Origin: Cognatishimia sp. 1_MG-2023 | GTDB taxonomy: Bacteria > Pseudomonadota > Alphaproteobacteria > Rhodobacterales > Rhodobacteraceae | Length of the DNA: 64,000 nucleotides | Reading direction: 5' to 3' | NCBI RefSeq assembly: GCF_030548175.1 | Contig: NZ_JAUORX010000002.1 | Location: forward strand, 1 to 64,000 | Shown: piece after piece, positions 63,003-64,000 of the stretch | Layout: each line of letters begins with the position of its first letter | Position numbering within the stretch: position 1 is the first letter of the stretch | Translations under genes and position numbers: made by a program | Notes under the pieces: generated by a model | Database searches by the model: none | The model's input: only the letters and a program-made list of their open reading frames with translations | What the model was told of the DNA's origin: nothing

Positions 63003-64000
63003 TGTACTGCTTAATGCCTATATCGACTTAAATCTTCTATTGGCCGTCTGTGCCGTAATGTGGCTGGGCCTACGCTGGAGTCTGTCTCGCGTTGGTTTGG
63101 GGGCCGCTTTCACACAGCAATTGCGCCTGTTGAAAGCCCTGTCGTCCATGCTGTTTGTCGGCCCGATTGTCGCAATCGTGCTGACAACCTGGGTCTGGTC
63201 GAATACGCCGAACATTTCTGATATGCTTGTCACACAATTCCTACATGGCAGCATTCAAATGAGCGCGAGTAATTTTGAAACTCTGATCGGTGCACGTGAC
63301 GCCATTGTACGTGATGCGGTATCACAACAATCAATCTGGTCGCAGTTGGCGTTCGGCTTGTTCGCCGTCGGTCTTGTGGTCGCCGCTGCGCGGGTGACAC
63401 TGGCCGCTGTACGCCTTAAATCCATACTGAAAGGGGCGCATCCATGGAAGCGTTCCGGCAATCTGCACATTCTAATCAGTGATGTCGCGCGCGTGGCCTT
63501 TTCGACCCGTGATTTACGCAACCGCTACGTCATTTTGCCTTCCCATCTATTAACCTCTCCACGTGATTTGCGGTTAACAGTAGCCCATGAAATTCAACAT
63601 TTCCGTCAACGCGATATTGAATTCGAGTTTCTTCAAGAGGCTCTGCACCCGCTGCTGTTCTGGAACCCGGCTTATTATTTCTGGCGAAACGAAATGCGGC
63701 GCCTGCGCGAATATGCGTGCGATCAGTCTGTATTGAAACGTGGTTGGATACAGGCGCGTGCCTATTGCGAGTGTCTGATCCGTGCGAGCCAATTTGCAGC
63801 GCAACGCCCTGTGTTATTCGAGGCACGTATCCCCGTCGTTGCCATGGTTGAACGCCGCGGCCGCCGCAGCGGTCTTGCACTACGGAAACGCATTCTTTCG
63901 GTTGCAGCTCTGACAGATCGTAACGGTCCGGCTATTCTATGGGCAACGGCTGCGAGTTTTGCGATGGTATCCGTCGTCGCGTCGGCGATCGCTATTCAGC
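62992..64000 (+). CDS. M56 (BlaR1-type) membrane metallopeptidase, 3' end beyond the window
   Basis: This open frame from ATG 62992 (GGGGAGGAAA upstream) runs to the window end. There are membrane segments near the N-terminus (ACTTAAATC region onward) and around residues 45-70 and 120-140. The zinc-protease motif is HEIQH at residues 199-203 (VAHEIQHFRQRD), and the third ligand is in the downstream MRRLREYACDQSV. This is the M56/BlaR1 peptidase layout, and pairing with a BlaI repressor supports a sensor-protease role. The C-terminal sensor domain, if present, is outside the window. Confidence 0.85.
   Translation, partial: MEADVLLNAYIDLNLLLAVCAVMWLGLRWSLSRVGLGAAFTQQLRLLKALSSMLFVGPIVAIVLTTWVWSNTPNISDMLVTQFLHGSIQMSASNFETLIGARDAIVRDAVSQQSIWSQLAFGLFAVGLVVAAARVTLAAVRLKSILKGAHPWKRSGNLHILISDVARVAFSTRDLRNRYVILPSHLLTSPRDLRLTVAHEIQHFRQRDIEFEFLQEALHPLLFWNPAYYFWRNEMRRLREYACDQSVLKRGWIQARAYCECLIRASQFAAQRPVLFEARIPVVAMVERRGRRSGLALRKRILSVAALTDRNGPAILWATAASFAMVSVVASAIAIQ

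Overview
The window looks like chromosomal DNA of an alphaproteobacterium of the Rhodobacteraceae (Roseobacter group). The basis is gene content and order: secE-nusG-rplKA, rplJL-rpoBC and rpsL-rpsG-fusA-tuf blocks with alphaproteobacterial-type proteins, a rhizobial/roseobacter-type glycerol ABC transporter operon, a Hint-domain protein, TTAA-N7-TTAA (CtrA-type) sites and a GATATGTTATAATATATC Zur box. The genus cannot be fixed from the sequence alone.

Layout. (1) 1-11045 is an accessory region bracketed by insertion sequences. At the left edge a second IS3-like element has cut into an IS3-family element (78-867). Next come a GntR/FCD regulator and a three-gene cobalt-type nitrile hydratase/thiocyanate hydrolase-like enzyme, read leftward. 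A divergent operon reads rightward: amidase, TRAP transporter (DctP, Q, M), 3-hydroxyaspartate/D-threonine aldolase-like PLP enzyme and an SDR with an unusual active site. A broken IS1182-family element closes the region. Both transposase genes are disrupted by related 37-39 bp palindromic inserts whose stem arms covary. (2) 11271-20216 is a zinc locus: Zur, a His-rich DUF2796 protein, a MacB-like ABC pair and two DUF3299 proteins run leftward. A complete Opp/Nik-type ABC transporter runs rightward from a shared intergenic region holding a near-perfect Zur box. (3) 20489-42705 is the translation/transcription core: secE, nusG, rplK, rplA, rplJ, rplL, rpoB, rpoC, then three unrelated genes (DMT exporter, rhamnosyltransferase-like, LLM oxidoreductase), then rpsL, rpsG, fusA, tuf. 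A Hint-domain gene with a CtrA-type box lies between rplA and rplJ, and three GTAG-headed REP-like hairpins follow tuf.

(4) 42836-56215 is a surface/secretion region: YccF, a 1033-residue BapA-type Ig-repeat adhesin with its own type I secretion system (TolC-like lipoprotein, C39-like ABC exporter, HlyD), a secreted trypsin-like protease, an alanine/proline-rich single-span protein, and two tandem secreted proteins joining a LysM domain to a solute-binding fold. (5) 56535-62483 is a glycerol-type ABC importer operon (GlpV, S, T, P, Q and DUF2160). (6) 62601-64000 is a BlaI-type repressor followed by an M56/BlaR1-type membrane metallopeptidase cut by the window end.

How the genes may work together: region 1 reads as import of an organic compound, hydration of a nitrile, hydrolysis of the amide, and cleavage of a hydroxy-amino acid, under GntR control. 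Region 2 reads as two zinc acquisition routes under one Zur switch. Region 4 reads as export and possibly processing of one large adhesin. No tRNA, rRNA or CRISPR array was found.
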